Shown here one piece after another: positions 38,240-51,074 of a DNA stretch of 64,000 nt (positions are counted from its first letter, which is position 1; each line of letters begins with the position of its first letter). Position numbers and translations under genes: made by a program. The stretch is from Tetrahymena elliotti 4EA (taxonomy: Eukaryota > Ciliophora > Oligohymenophorea > Hymenostomatida > Tetrahymenidae). The notes under the pieces were generated by a model. It was not told where the DNA came from. It saw only the letters and a list, made by a program, of their open reading frames with translations, and searched no databases. The DNA lies in contig JH720336.1 in the NCBI GenBank assembly GCA_000231825.2, forward strand, positions 314,235 through 378,234, in the 5' to 3' direction.

Positions 38240-41200
38240 ACTTAATTAATAAATAAGAGCTTCTATATATTTAAATTATCTATGTATTGCTTAGACTACC
38301 ATCTAAAATATATCTACAAGCTGAAAATAAGCTTCTATTTAATCACTTGAAGATAATTTTTTAAAGAAAATATTAGCTTAAGATAATAGAACTATTTAAT
38401 GGTTAAGTGATTTCTACCAAAGTTAGATATGAATAGTATTTAGTACGGCATTAGCAAATAAATGCAATTATTAAGAGTTTTCAAGTTATTGAAAAGAAAA
38501 AATCTTTAAATGAATTAAAACTTTTTTAAATTAATAATTAAATATAAATATAAATAAGTAGAGGGTACTTTGAATAAATATCAGATAAATAGCTAGTTAA
38601 GACTTCACTAAACGTTTGTATAATAGATTAATTAATGGCAGATCTAGTTAAATAAGTGGAATAAGTTTATCCAGAATTGAATGTTCTTAGTATAACATAA
38701 CATTTAATCAATTGAATTATTTAATTATTATGATTTTTCATTTTTAAATACAATTAATTGTAAGATATTTAATATGATTAAAATTAGATAAAGTAAAGAG
38801 TGCCTCAATTAAAAAGTTTCTAATTAAATTCAATGAAGCATTTAATGTTGCAGTTATTTTAGTTCAATTTTTTACTTTTATGGCTTTGTAGGAGTAAGAT
38901 TGTTTTTTATTTTTCAAAACAAAATGTATCATTTTATTATTTTTAAAAGTGGAACAGATACTGAAAGATTTATCTTTAGAAGTATAAATGAGATATCATC
39001 TATAGCAATAACAATAATGAGCATTCTAAATATTATTTACCTCAAGCATTTATACTTTGACTCCAAATATTATGGTAAACAATTTGTTTTTTACATTTGG
39101 AAAATAGTAAATAGAATAAATAAATCTTGATTCAACAAATATTAAACAAAGTATTTATTGAAATAAAAAGATTGATGTAGATCTTCAATTAAATGTACAA
39201 ACAAATATTACATTTATCCACTCTCTATTAATTAAAAACAGCCATTAATTATTTTAAAATCTATCAATCAGAGTGAATGAACTAAATATAAAATGATTAA
39301 TTATGTCATTTAAATATTTTCATAAAAAATAAAGGAGCTCCATTTGTCTTAATTGACTTTTTATCTGGTCCATTTAGTCTCTTCTTGGATATTATATCAA
39401 TGATTGTAGGAAAAAATATGATGGGCATTTATTATGCTGATGGATTTAGAATGCTTAAATTCTTTACATTCGAAAAGCTAAGGTAATCAATTCTTTATTT
39501 GAATTTTATTTAAAGTTTTTTTTAAAAGAATAATAACAAAGGATATTTTCTATGTTATGCCTAAGGCAAAAAAGGTCTTCTTTTCTATGGTTTTTGTGTT
39601 TTTCGTTTTTTCACTTATTGGCCACAAACTATTCAATGAGGTCAACTCTGAATAATTTAGAAACTTATTTGTTTCTTTGCTTTCAATGTTTTAAGTAATT
39701 GAAGATTTAGTCAATTTCAATACAATAATTAAAATAATAATTAAATAGGTTTTAACTTTTGATTCATGGAATGTTTAAATGAATATCCCAATTATTAACA
39801 AATGGGGTGGTCATTGGAGTATATTTTTCATTGTTGCTATCTTCTTGCTCTAATTCTTCTACTTTAATTTCTTTTTGAGTGAATTTGTCACATACTACAG
39901 TAACCGTAGCTACAGGGTTAACTTCGTAATAATACTTTATTATAATATTAACAAATTAGCACTTTCAGATTAAAAATCTAATGATTAATTAGGTTGAAAA
40001 ATAAATATAAAACAATAATAGGTTTATAAGTATAATCAGGATGAAATTCATAATCATAAATTAAAAGAATGGAGTAAAAGATATATGACTGTGAATGAAG
40101 CTTTGAAGCTATTAAAAATAGATGAAACAGAAAAGGATTTAAGTGCAATAGACTTTGTGTTAGTAAATTACAAATATTTATACATTTTTGCAATTATGTT
40201 CATTGAACTACTCAGGTTCTTATTCAGCCCTGCTGTATTTGTTTATTTTTTAGAAATAACTGTTGGGTTACTAGCTATTGTAGAGTTCTGTATTATGGTA
40301 TTCTTTTATTTACTTTTGTTTTTTAATTAGTTAAAAATATATCTATCAATTGAATTTCTATAATTTTATATTTAATCTAGATTGAATAATAATAGTTAAA
40401 AGATAAAAAATCTTTAAATGGAGAAAAAACTACATTATAGGCTATATGTTAAAGCTCTAAATTAATATTCTTGCTTTTATCTGGCTTTGGAGGGTTTGCA
40501 GTAGATTTGATTTCATTCACTTTTGGAAATTATTCTTTGAATTATGGATCATGTTTGAGAATTCTTGTTTTATTGACAACCTATGAATGTTAATTCTCTT
40601 TTGTTAAGTTATCTTAAGTCTTTACAAGAGTAATTATTATTAATAACTTAAAAATTTATTGATTAAATCTTCATTCAAATAAGAAAACATTTTCAAATTA
40701 TAATTTTATTAAGCTAAAAATCTTGTTTTTAATGTATTGTTTTAATAACTATTTAGATTGGAGAAATGGGTTTTGTGAATTTAGCTATTATGTACACATT
40801 AGCTATTATTGGCTATTATTGCTTATATAGATTTGATTAAACATTTGGATTTTATTTTGAAGATGTAACAAATACTTATATGTATTTGCTTTAAACTATC
40901 ACATTTGATGCATGGGGTGATATTGCAAGAGCTGCTATGTTAATGGTAAAATTTTTATTCCAAAAATATTACTTATAATTAACTTTATTAAATAGAATCC
41001 TGTTTATGCAATTTATTTTGCTTTTATGATTATTTTTATGGGTTTCTTGCTTTAAAATTTTATGGTTGGTACTATAGCTACTACAGTTTAACCTGCATGC
41101 GAAGATGATTTCAACAAATCTAGAGTTCTTTCAAGAAAAATATCATAGTATTATGTAAATATTTTGAGAGAGAACTTAGGAGATCAATAATAACTAATTA

Positions 41201-41364
41201 AAAATTAAAAAAAATTATAAAACGATCAAGAAACTTCAGAAAACCTGAAGAAATTTAAAGATTTAATTGAAGAATTTAATAAAGGTTCAGGGTCTTTAAC
41301 AGTAACTTTAGAGGGTAAAAGCTATAATTTAGAGTCCAAAAATATTATCAGTCTACAAAGTTGA
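38240..41364 (+). CDS. Two-repeat voltage-gated-like cation channel
   Basis: Cytoplasmic N-terminus (VRYEQYLVRHQQINAIIKSF; RGYFEQISDKQLVKTS), then two six-span repeats. Repeat 1: S1 FNVAVILVQFFTFMAL, S2 ISSIAITIMSILNIIYL, S3-S4 around LFLDIISMIVGKNMM and DGFRMLKFFTFEKLR, S5 KVFFSMVFVFFVFSLIG, pore FVSLLSMFQVLTFDSWN (spliced within the pore loop). Repeat 2: S1-S2 YLYIFAIMFIELLRFLF, S4 LRILVLLTTYECQFSFVKL, pore TITFDAWGDIARAAM, S6 YAIYFAFMIIFMGFLLQNFM. The tail is charged and ends at TGA 41362. TFDSW and TFDAW fit the TxDxW filter of CatSper/NaChBac/Cav-type Ca- or Na-selective pores. Two repeats suggest a two-pore-channel-like dimer. S4 segments have few Arg/Lys. The start lies shortly after an in-frame TGA near 38235 and is uncertain. 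Confidence 0.8.
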
Positions 41365-42220
41365 GCAGTATTAAAAACTAATACAGATAAAACTCTATTA
41401 AATGATTTTGAATTATTTTAATTCATTTTATTTTTTAATAAAATGAAAATTAAAATGTATGAATGATTTATTTGAGAAAGATAATTAATAAAACTAAATA
41501 ATCAAAATCATATATTTTAGTTGAAAATAATATCTAATTTTATATTTTTTATTCATAGTTTATTGTTTATATTGGAAATTTTATACAAACTTTACTTTTA
41601 TGGGTTTTAACATCTTATTTGTTTTCTTAAATTTTAATTTAATTCTAATAATTTAAACATTTTGGAGAATTTTAAAGAGAGATTTTAAACAAACTTCGCT
41701 TATGATATTTTATTTGAATAAATAAATTGTATTTCCAATGAATTTAATTGGTTGATTTAATGAAGAAAGTATTTTTAAAAATATTAATTTTATTTTATTT
41801 TAAAAATATGATTTATTTCTATCAAATAATTTATGAGGCAAATGAATGTGTTTTAAATTACTAAAAACATTTAATTAGGTAATTAATTGGTAGAAAATGG
41901 TTTTGAATATTTGAACATATACGTTGAAAGTTATGAATGATTTTGTAAATTAATTTGATGTTAGGTAAACATATATGCATGCATACATACATACACATTG
42001 AAAGCAACTACTTAATAGATTTTTAATGTATTCGATTTTTAAATTTTGTCAAATTTTTGAAATGTTAACAAATTTTTGAAAAATAATGAATAAAATAAAA
42101 TTTTTATCTCTTAGTTATTGATAAATAATTAATAAAAATATTAATATTTCTTAAAAAGAAAAAGATCGCATTCAAGCAATCAATAGAACTTTAAGTTATA
42201 ATTTAAAAATTAATTTAGGT
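41365..42220. other. Intergenic
   Basis: AT-rich, no coding-like frame. A CATA microsatellite lies at 41980-41998. It presumably contains the promoter of the CDC16 gene. Confidence 0.55.
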
Positions 42221-45200
42221 ATGTCATAATCTAGCGGTTAGAAGCCAACAAACTTAGCATTATCGTAGGCTTAGTAGCAGTAATAGCCATAGCAAGTGTC
42301 ATCAGCAGCTTAGTAACAGTCTTCGATGTTTTCAGGGATTTAAGCAGGATCTAGTGCTGCTCCTTCAATTAATAATTTCTTTACCTCTTCAAATATTCAT
42401 AATATAGGATAAATCTAAAATACAGGAACTCAATCGCAAGCTTAAGTACAACAAAATTAAAGCAACTTAATTGGAGGTGCTTAAATCCCTAATTCCGTTT
42501 CTGGGTCTTAAGTTCCTCTTAACCGCTTCGGAAGAGGTAGTTTCCGTCGCGGAGACAAGGAGTCAAAAACATATTTGTAAGAAATCTATGGACCATACTA
42601 TTTGAATTGCGAATAGAATATGGAAGATCTAAAAGGAACTGGAAATGTTTTAGGAAATTCTGGTATTTCAGTTAATTATGGATAATAAATCTAGCAAAAA
42701 TTATTTTAAGAGTGTTTAGAAAATGAGAATATTTGGAAACTCTATGAGTTAGTAATTGAGAATAAGTCAATGCATTCATGGACAGATGCAATCTTTTATG
42801 CTGATAAATTAATCACTTTAACTGATGGATTGGCACCTTTTGTTTATTTGCTTGGTGAATGCTATTTCTTAAATGGTGATTATAAAAAAGTTCATTCCCT
42901 TTTTGCAAAATACAAACTAATTAATTACAATGCTCACTTCACTATATTAGCTGCTAAGGCATTATACAAAAATAAATAGTATGAATAATGCTTAAATTTA
43001 CTTGAATAAGCATAAGAATAGTAAGTTGCTTCTTTAGCATAGCAAGGCCCTTAATCTTTTAATTACTAAGCATCAAATTCAACTTAAGGCATTCCTGGAG
43101 GATCAACATTAAACAACCCAAATCAAGGTTTAGGAGCCAATAGTTTTGGATAATAATAAGTTGGAGGATAATAATTTAACAATATTCACTAGTAATTTGG
43201 CCATAACTTACATCACAGTCAACATAGTTTCCTTCACTAGCAATAACAAACTTAGTAGTAACAATAATAAATGAAAAACTAGAATAAACTTGAAGCTTAA
43301 AAGCATTTATTAAAAGGTTTATGCTATGAAGCTAGCGAAAACAAATAAAATGCAGTTAGTTCTTACATGGAATGTCTCAAGCGTGATCCAACTTGCCATG
43401 AAGCTTTCAAGAGAATGATAGATTTTTATCTATTAGGATCAACAGGCAAAGAATAGCTTCTTACTTCATTAAATTTTAATCCTGAAGATATTTGGATTAA
43501 ATAATATTATATTGCTAGAATCAGTGAAGATACAGCATGCAAGTTAGATATTTAAAAAGGAATGGATGAAGAGTTACCATCATCAGCTATCAGTAGTGAT
43601 AAATCTGAAGTAATCATGAAAGATCCTAGTGGTGCAGGTATCGGAGGTGTAACAGTCCCTGGAAATGTCAACAATGACCCCAAAGCTTAAATTAGAATAT
43701 AAAATTTGTTAGAAAGACTAAGACCTGAGAATTTATTTGACACATTATCATAAAAGAATAATATTGATTTACTTTGTATTAAAGCAAAGAACTGCCATGC
43801 TAAATATGATATTTAAAAAGCATATGATATTTGTATTAAAGCAATTAAAATCGATCCTTTATATTTTGATATCATACCTGTATACTGTGCCTGTTTACTT
43901 CATCTAAATTATCTAGGCGAGTTATACTACTGTGCCCACAATCTAGTAGAAAATTATTCCACCCATCCTCTAAGTTGGTTTGCAATAGGAACCTACTATT
44001 ACTTAACTAAAAAATATGAAGTTGCAAGAAAATATTTCTAAAAGGTAAATTTCAATCAATATTTTTTTTAATTTTGAGATATAAATAACAATTTTAAGGA
44101 TTAGATTTTTGTCATAGAAATATTCACAAAGATTTCCTTTTCATAGAAGTTTAAGTTTTATTAATAGGAATTTAATGAAAATTAACTAATTTTATTTGAT
44201 ATTAATTATTTCAAGATACTTTTAAATAGAAACTCAAATAATATTATCCATTTTAATGCAATAAATTACTTTTTATGAATTTTTTAATTTTTGAAATCAA
44301 AGAATTATTTCTACTGTTAAAAACGAAAAAAAAAGTTGTTTAAATTACCAGATGGAAGATGCCAAATGAATTTATTTTATAGCCAAATAATTTAATCTAA
44401 ACTTAAAAGTATTTTAAACACTTGTATTGATAAATTAAAAGATAAAAAATGGCAAATAAAATAAAGCATTTAAATAATTTAATGGACATTAAATGGGTTT
44501 GGTTTATTGAAAAGGCAAATCATTTAGTTTTAACTTTAAAGTATTTTTTGTACTTTTATTGATAAATAAATCAAAATAGAAAAAATGAAAATAATTGATT
44601 AATGATACAATATTTTATGAATTTTTATAAAAATTAAAAACTCATTTGAAGAAAGATTGAATACAATTATTAAAAAAGAATATGATTTTTAGTTGAAAAT
44701 AAATTCTTTTATTATTTAGAAATTTATTCCCCATTTAATTACAGTCAATACTTGATAAATGGAAAAAATTTAGAAATTAAAACAATAAACATGATAGTAA
44801 ATTATGGTAAATTACGATTTTAATAACTTGTAAAATTAAATAATACTAAAAATACGAATTCGGTAAAAGAATATTTAAGATTAATAAAGATAAGAAAATA
44901 TTAGAGTTCACTTCTTTATTTACTAATTTTAAAGATTTAAATTTCTTGCTATTTATTCATTTTCTTGTTTCCATCTTTTAACAAACTATAATCTTGCCTA
45001 TTAATTTTTTTAATTTTAATTACTATAAAAAGGCTATTTATTTGGATAGAAACTTTGTGTATGCATGGATTGGTATGGCACACTCATTTGCTATTTAAGA
45101 TGAATCTGATTAAGCTATGAGTTTTTATAGAACTGTTAGCAGACTTTTCCCTGGTTGTTATCTAGCTCATTTGTACATGGGTATGGAGTACTTGAGAACT

Positions 45201-45979
45201 AACAATTTAAAGACTGCCCTTCTCTCATTCTAATATGCTAAAGAAATCAACAGTAACGACCCTCTTATTTACAATGAAATAGGTAAAAAATTTAAAAATG
45301 AAGTAGAATTGATTCAAAGTTCTAACAGTAAAATCTGATAAAATTCAAAGATAAATCAAACCTTTTGAAGTATAATCTCTAAATTAATTTCACTTTGAGA
45401 TCGAATTGCTTTTTTATCATTTTTTCTTATCGCATTTTTAAGCATTTACAGATGAAAAATTAAAAAATTAGTTTAGTTTTGAGTGTGTAACTTAATAACT
45501 ATGAAAGCGATATGAAAGTATTTTGTTAGAATTTTTTATCAATTTTTATAGAAGAAAAAAAGATAGAGCTTACATTTTAATTTAAATAAAAAGGAGTAAT
45601 CTATTTCAAGTAGAAAGCATACGAAGAAGCTAAGCAAAAGTATTTGTAAGCTATTAATTTATGTACAGAAGCAACTAATTCTATTGTTCATACAATTTTG
45701 AATAATCTTGCTCACACTTGCAGAAAAATGAAAGACTACAAATCAGCAATTTAGTATTATGAAAGATGCATTCAGTTAGAACCCAAAAACTATTAAACAT
45801 ACTTCTCTTTAGCTTACACATATCATATATCCAACCAATTGAATAAGGCTATAGCTTATTATCATAAATCATTATATTATAAGCATGAAAACTAATTTGC
45901 ATTTGATATGCTTGATAGATGTCTTAAAGATGCATCAGAGTATCCATGGGAAAGTGTTTATGAAGCTAAAAATGAATGA
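42221..45979 (+). CDS. CDC16: Anaphase-promoting complex TPR subunit CDC16/APC6
   Basis: Exons 42221-44044, 45033-45282 and 45594-45979 give about 819 residues. After a Gln/Ser/Gly-rich N-terminus (about 120 residues) come TPR helices: WTDAIFYADKLITLTDGLAP, FVYLLGECYFLNGDYKKVHS, then the highly conserved C-terminal block AWIGMAHSFAIQDESDQAM, GCYLAHLYMGMEYLRTNNLK, SNDPLIYNEIGVIYFKQKAY and YYERCIQLEPKNYQTYFSLA. This block is diagnostic of APC6. The subunit forms part of the TPR lobe of the APC/C ubiquitin ligase that triggers anaphase. Two low-complexity insertions are unusual: a Gln/Asn/Gly/His-rich loop at about residues 265-350 and a Ser/Gly-rich loop at about 446-490. Intron 1 is 988 nt and intron 2 is 311 nt. 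Stop TGA 45977. Confidence 0.94.
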
Positions 45980-46439
45980 GTGAAATATTAATGTTAAAAA
46001 TAAATTAGTAAAGAGTTTTGTAGTAAATTAAATAATTTAAAATAATTAAAATAACTAATTAGTTAATTAAAAATAATATTTGAAAGTTAAAATTAAATAT
46101 TCATATAAATTCATATTTTTAATCTATCTATCTATCTCCTTCTATATAAAAAAAATTTCATCATATTTTAAAGTTAGTCAAGTCAATTCTTACATATGCT
46201 TTTTAAAAAAAATTAATAAAAAATTGTCTTACCTATAAGTTTTTTCTTTTTGATTTGTAAATATATTCTTTTACATTTTTTTAATGTTTGCTCTGATTAA
46301 TACTTTTTATCAAAAACTATATTATTCTATTTACTATTTTAGCAAATAAATGAAATAAATCACCACATTCCTTCAAAATCTATCATTATCCATAATATCT
46401 TTGAAGAAATAATTTATTTGATTTATGGTTTAATAATTT

Positions 46440-48466
46440 TTCTGAGTAAATATAATAAATAATTTCTCTCTTGCATGGTTACTTGTTGAATTGTGTAAAT
46501 TACTTGATTGGGAGAAATATTAATGATTTTTTATTGATCCAAATAGCGGAGAATTGATAAGATAAATTGAAATAATAAATCAGCATATTGAATAAGTAAG
46601 GCATCTATTTTTTATGACATTTCTTGTAAATCTTGTTGATAAGAAAATAATTTATAGAGTAGATATAACTTCGATGATGGCTTAGAAATCTAAGATTTTA
46701 AACAGAAAAATTAAATTTATTATCATTATTACTGATGTTAATTAGTTAACAATATTTTAAATCAATAAATAGACTGAAAAAATTTAAATCCACTTAATAA
46801 CTGTTTATTTTTTACAAATTAATATAAATAGGCAGATATTATTTCATCACTCTGTTATATTCATATGATATTTCTTCAAAATAGAAAAATTCAATTAAAT
46901 TTTTATATTAATTCTAAAGAATAATTAATTAATAATATGCCCATAAAAATAATTTATTTTTCTAAAATAAAAGGCTTTATAAATGAAACAAAATATAAAC
47001 AAGTGAAAACTTTGAAAATAATTGAGGTGTTAAAAATTAATAGAACCTTAAGTACTGAGTAATATTTTGAATGGAATTAATTAGGAGGATTGTAAATAAA
47101 AAATACAAAAATATTTGGGTATGAAGCAGACATAGTTTTATTTAAATTCATATTTAAGAAAAAAAACTTTTTTTTGAGATAGAAAGTTGCTCAACAAAAT
47201 TTTGTTAAGTATCAGAAATAATAGGAAATGATAAGTGATAACACTAAGATACTGAATTCATTTGGGAAAAAATTATTCGATTTCAATATTAATTAATATT
47301 ATTTGAAAGAAATGGAAATATTCAAACCAAAATTAATTACAGTAATAATTTATCTTTCTTTGTTCTTTGGATATTTTAATAGAAAATTTTTTTTTTATTT
47401 ATTAGATACATAATTACATACATACATACATACACATAGCTTGCTTGTTATTTTTTTACAGCTAACTAAAAATTATTCAAATTATACTAATTAATAAACA
47501 TTCAAATATTATTTCTTGTTTGTTTTTCTAGACTCATAAAATACAGTTTTGAAGTATTTCTTTTAAGAAATCAGCAGCAAAAATTTTTTGTTGAATTCCG
47601 ATATATGAGCACCACTCATTTGCTTGTCCATTGGTATTTATGACTGTGATACGTAAGCTTTGACGTATTTATCAAACTATTTTTGTTTGGAGACTAGAAA
47701 GAAAATTAAAATTTTTCGGATTTGAGTAATATTACGAAGGAAAATCACAAATTTATATGTAGTTCTAAAAAAGGAGTAAATTTGCTCAGAATTTTTATGG
47801 AGAGTTTTTTCGCATTAGTAATTTACAGGAATGACAAAATAGAAGGATGTTTTTAATGATATTTTTAAATTTTAATTTTTTTAAAATCAAACAAAATGAT
47901 AGAGATTTATTAATTTAAATATTCCACTGTAACTTTAGTTCTGTGTAATAAAGCTATGAACAGATATGAACGAATATTTGGCTAATATCAAAAAGTTGAG
48001 TAGAAAATATTATTAAAAACTATCTATGTGAATATGTACATATGTATCTTCCCAAGATCAAACAATCTAAGAGAATCAAAATATTTCAGGTGAGAATCTA
48101 TCTTACTTCTAGTTAACTAGGTTACAATTACAAATTCTTATTTCTGAAATATCTTTAAAATTAAATACTTTAGTGTAAGCCAATTCAAGCATAGATTGTG
48201 TTAATTTTTTCAATTTTTTTTAATTATTTTGAATTTTTATATTTTTTCATATTTGAATAAATTTGTTATGAATGTCTTGGATACTCAAAAATGGTTGATT
48301 TATTTTAGTGGAAAATACAGTTTGGGTAAATGAAAAAGGTAAATATTTTTTTAGGAAAAATAAAAGAGAAAAAGAGTTTGTTTTGGAATTTAAGAAGTAA
48401 GATTTGTAAAATACAATGAATTCTTACAAAAATGAGAAATATATTTTGTAACCTCAAATCAAGTGA
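46440..48466 (+). CDS. Possible unrecognised multi-exon gene
   Basis: Several plus-strand segments read as protein in the ciliate code: SLAWLLVELCKLLDWEKY (about 46464-46525), DPNSGELIRQIEIINQHIEQ (46539 on), a roughly 200-codon TGA-free frame from about 47010 to 47611 (EVLKINRTLSTEQYFEWNQL; QEMISDNTKILNSFGKKLF), SFDVFIKLFLFGDQKENQN (about 47660 on), and a last piece after a good acceptor at 48308 (VENTVWVNEKGKYFFRKNKR to TGA 48464). They could be exons of one gene, or a decayed gene. No start, domain or consistent splice chain was established, and AT-rich noise can look similar. Low-confidence call recorded so that the region is not treated as empty. Confidence 0.3.
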
Positions 48467-48669
48467 TATTTGTTAAATTAAAATTTCCTTTGACCTTAAT
48501 TGTTCAAGTATTAATTTCGGATTGGTATTCTTCAGATTTATTAAAGAGATTGAGTATATTGGTCGGAAATTAATAGCCTGGAGTGAAATAAGAAATTAAT
48601 CAAAAAGGAAATTTGTAATTTGATATTTTTCTATTGGATTACAAGTAAATTAATTAAAAAGTTAGACTG

Positions 48670-49053
48670 TTCTAATAAATTTTTTATTCCTCGCTCCCCA
48701 TGTTTTCCTTTTTTAAGCTTGTTCCTCATTATTTCTTTTAATCAATAGTCTTTTTCTTCCTTTACTATTACCTTTACTATTACCACGATCGAGCTCATCT
48801 TTCAAAAGAACTAAAAGAAATCATAATAATAAATAAATAATAAATTAACAAAAAAAATAAAATTAACAAATCAATCAAACAGACAGACAAACAATCAACC
48901 AAGTTTTCCTAAAAACAAACAAAAAATTTATCCATTTTTAACTTCACCTCTAACATTTAACCAACCCGTATCATCAATACTGAAAACCAGCTTCTAAAGG
49001 CTGTCAATTCTCCAACATCTTATAAATTCGTCCTATCAGTTAAATTATAAATA
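48670..49053 (+). promoter_or_regulatory. Pyrimidine-rich upstream region of the secreted-protein gene
   Basis: Composition shifts to C and T on the plus strand here (for example TTCCTTTACTATTACC repeated, CCACGATCGAGCTC, CAATCAAACAGACAGACAAA, TTCACCTCTAACATTTAACC). It immediately precedes ATG 49054 and is unlike the usual intergenic DNA of this window, so it probably contains the promoter and 5' UTR of a well-expressed gene. Confidence 0.35.
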
Positions 49054-49581
49054 ATGGTGAACAGACTCTTAACTGCAGAGTACTATTTAAAAGCTCTTTT
49101 ACTTTTAATATTAATTTCTAGCTGTGTTCATGCTTCTTCTAACTTTGATTGCACTCAATACTTCTCCAGCTCTCTTAATTGCCAAGATAAAATTACTAAT
49201 TTTGACAGATAATTAATTAATAATGTTATTGGTAATGCACCTATTCTTCTTAAAAACAAGCTTGAATGGGCTTCAAAAGCCTCCTCTCGCTACTTCAAAT
49301 GCGAAAAAGAGGCTGTCCATATGTGCTTGAATCTCTCTGTAGACACTGACAACTTGCAAATGGCCTCCCAAGAGTGCAGAGAAAACAGTACCCAAGAGGA
49401 TGCTAAGAATATCTTCTAGTTATAACAAGCCGTTTTCACAAACAGTTTCAAAACTGACCAAGAGCTCATTGAAAGATTAAATTTGTCAGATGGTCCTCAG
49501 TCTAGCTACTTTAGCTGCCTTGTGAGCAGCATTTCCTTTTAATTAAAATCTAAATCAAATTAAAAGCCCAATCAGTATTGA
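49054..49581 (+). CDS. Small secreted Cys-containing protein
   Basis: Intronless, 175 residues. MVNRLLTAEYYLKALLLLIL leads into ISSCVHASS, a clear signal peptide with likely cleavage near Ala/Ser 29-31. The mature part has regularly spaced Cys (FDCTQYF, LNCQDK, YFKCEKE, VHMCLNL, QECREN, FSCLVSS), suggesting disulfide bonds. It is otherwise helical and charged, with no membrane span. Codon choice is less AT-biased than in all neighbours (more C-ending codons, CAA used as well as TAA/TAG), which in ciliates usually marks high expression. The flanks are pyrimidine-rich. I do not recognise the family; a secreted or granule cargo protein is plausible. Confidence 0.8.
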
Positions 49582-50000
49582 TTAAAATCAGTATTTATTG
49601 ACTAAAATTGGCGTTAGCTATTAAATAAAAAAGCTAACAAACAATTTTATTAACAAAAGAACGAATGATATCAATCAAAATTTATTAAACAAAATCATTC
49701 ATTAATTTGGCTATACTTTATTTTTGATTTATTTACCTCATAGAATTCTTCGTAATTAAAAACCAAAAATCAAACAAACAAATAGAAGATTGACCCACCT
49801 CCAAAAGCGAAACTGGAGCAAAAAAATGGTTTAAATAAACAGCTTCTTTAGCTTTTTCATTCAAAAATTCTTGAAATTCTAATGAATTCTTGAAAACCCG
49901 TATCTATTCTATGAAAATTTATCTCATTTAAACCTATAGCTTAATTAATAATTATTTCTTCTCTAACACCTCCATCTATCTATCTCATTCTTTTATACCT

Positions 50001-50032
50001 TTCTTTCTTTCCTTCCTTCCTTCCTTCCTTCC
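50001..50032 (+). repeat. TTCC microsatellite
   Basis: TTCTTTCTTTCC followed by five to six TTCC units. It is part of the pyrimidine-rich 3' flank of the secreted-protein gene. Confidence 0.9.
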
Positions 50033-51043
50033 TAACTTACACTTAATTATCTCACATAAAATAGAAAACAAAAAAATCAACAATAAACCAATAAGAAATA
50101 GCAATATTTGAATTATTTTAAACTAACGGAGGCATATTAGAAAATAATACTTAATTTTACTATTATAAGACTAATAATAATATTAATATCTTATATTTAA
50201 TAACTAACTCACTTACCCACCTACTGATAATCAAACTAAAAACCTATTAATCAATTTAAATTAATTTAAAAACACCTATAGAACTTTCCCTTTTTCTTAA
50301 TCAAACAAACCTGAATATTTAAATAATTTATATCTTTCTATTTAATTACCAACTTACTTGTTTATTTCTGTCTTTCTATTCTTCTGTATTTATTTATTTG
50401 TTCATTAATTAATTCTTTATAGCTAACATCCAATCAATCCTCTTCATGCATTATATTCTTTTTCTTTCTTTCTTTTCTTTTCTGTTTCTTTCTCATCCAT
50501 TCAACTACTTTTACTTTTTATGTTTGAATATGGTGAGTTAAAGAGCAAAAGAAAATTTGAATGATAATTCTGAAAAAATTTAATAAACTTTTTTTACATT
50601 TATATCTTACTAATTGTTTAGAATTAATTGGTATTCTCACATAACCTGATTCAAAGTATTAAAAAAATCCTCAAGATGTTTAAATTTTCACAAACAAAAT
50701 ATCACCCAACCACTTCTTTTCACAAAATTGCAATCTCTCAGCAAGCATTTAATAGGACTGTAACACATGATCAATTTTTTTAATTATTATGACGTTTTTA
50801 TAACAATTTGAATTTTTTAACAGAGACAAAGAATAATAAAAATAGATATTGGGGAATAGTTATCAAATAATTAAGCAATCCCATTTGAAAATAGTCCAAA
50901 ACATCTACTCACTCCAATTTTTTAAGCAAAATTAACATTTTCAATTTTCTATATTTCATTTCAATTATTGTTCTGTAGAATTCTGCAATTCATATAATAC
51001 AAACCAATTAACCAACCTTAAAGTAAAATTTTGACTAGTTTAC

Positions 51044-51074
<31 letters not shown>

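Noticed and set aside
39978..40193. 71-codon minus-strand ORF.
   Set aside because: Antisense to the linker and S1 coding sequence of the two-repeat channel.
47413..47436. ATAC microsatellite as a functional element.
   Set aside because: Simple repeats of this kind also occur at 41980 and in an intron (GATA, 31445); there is nothing specific to support a function.
51005..51025. AACCAACCTTAAAG resembling the Tetrahymena chromosome breakage sequence.
   Set aside because: Only part of the 15-bp consensus matches, and no telomere or gene-poor break lies nearby.
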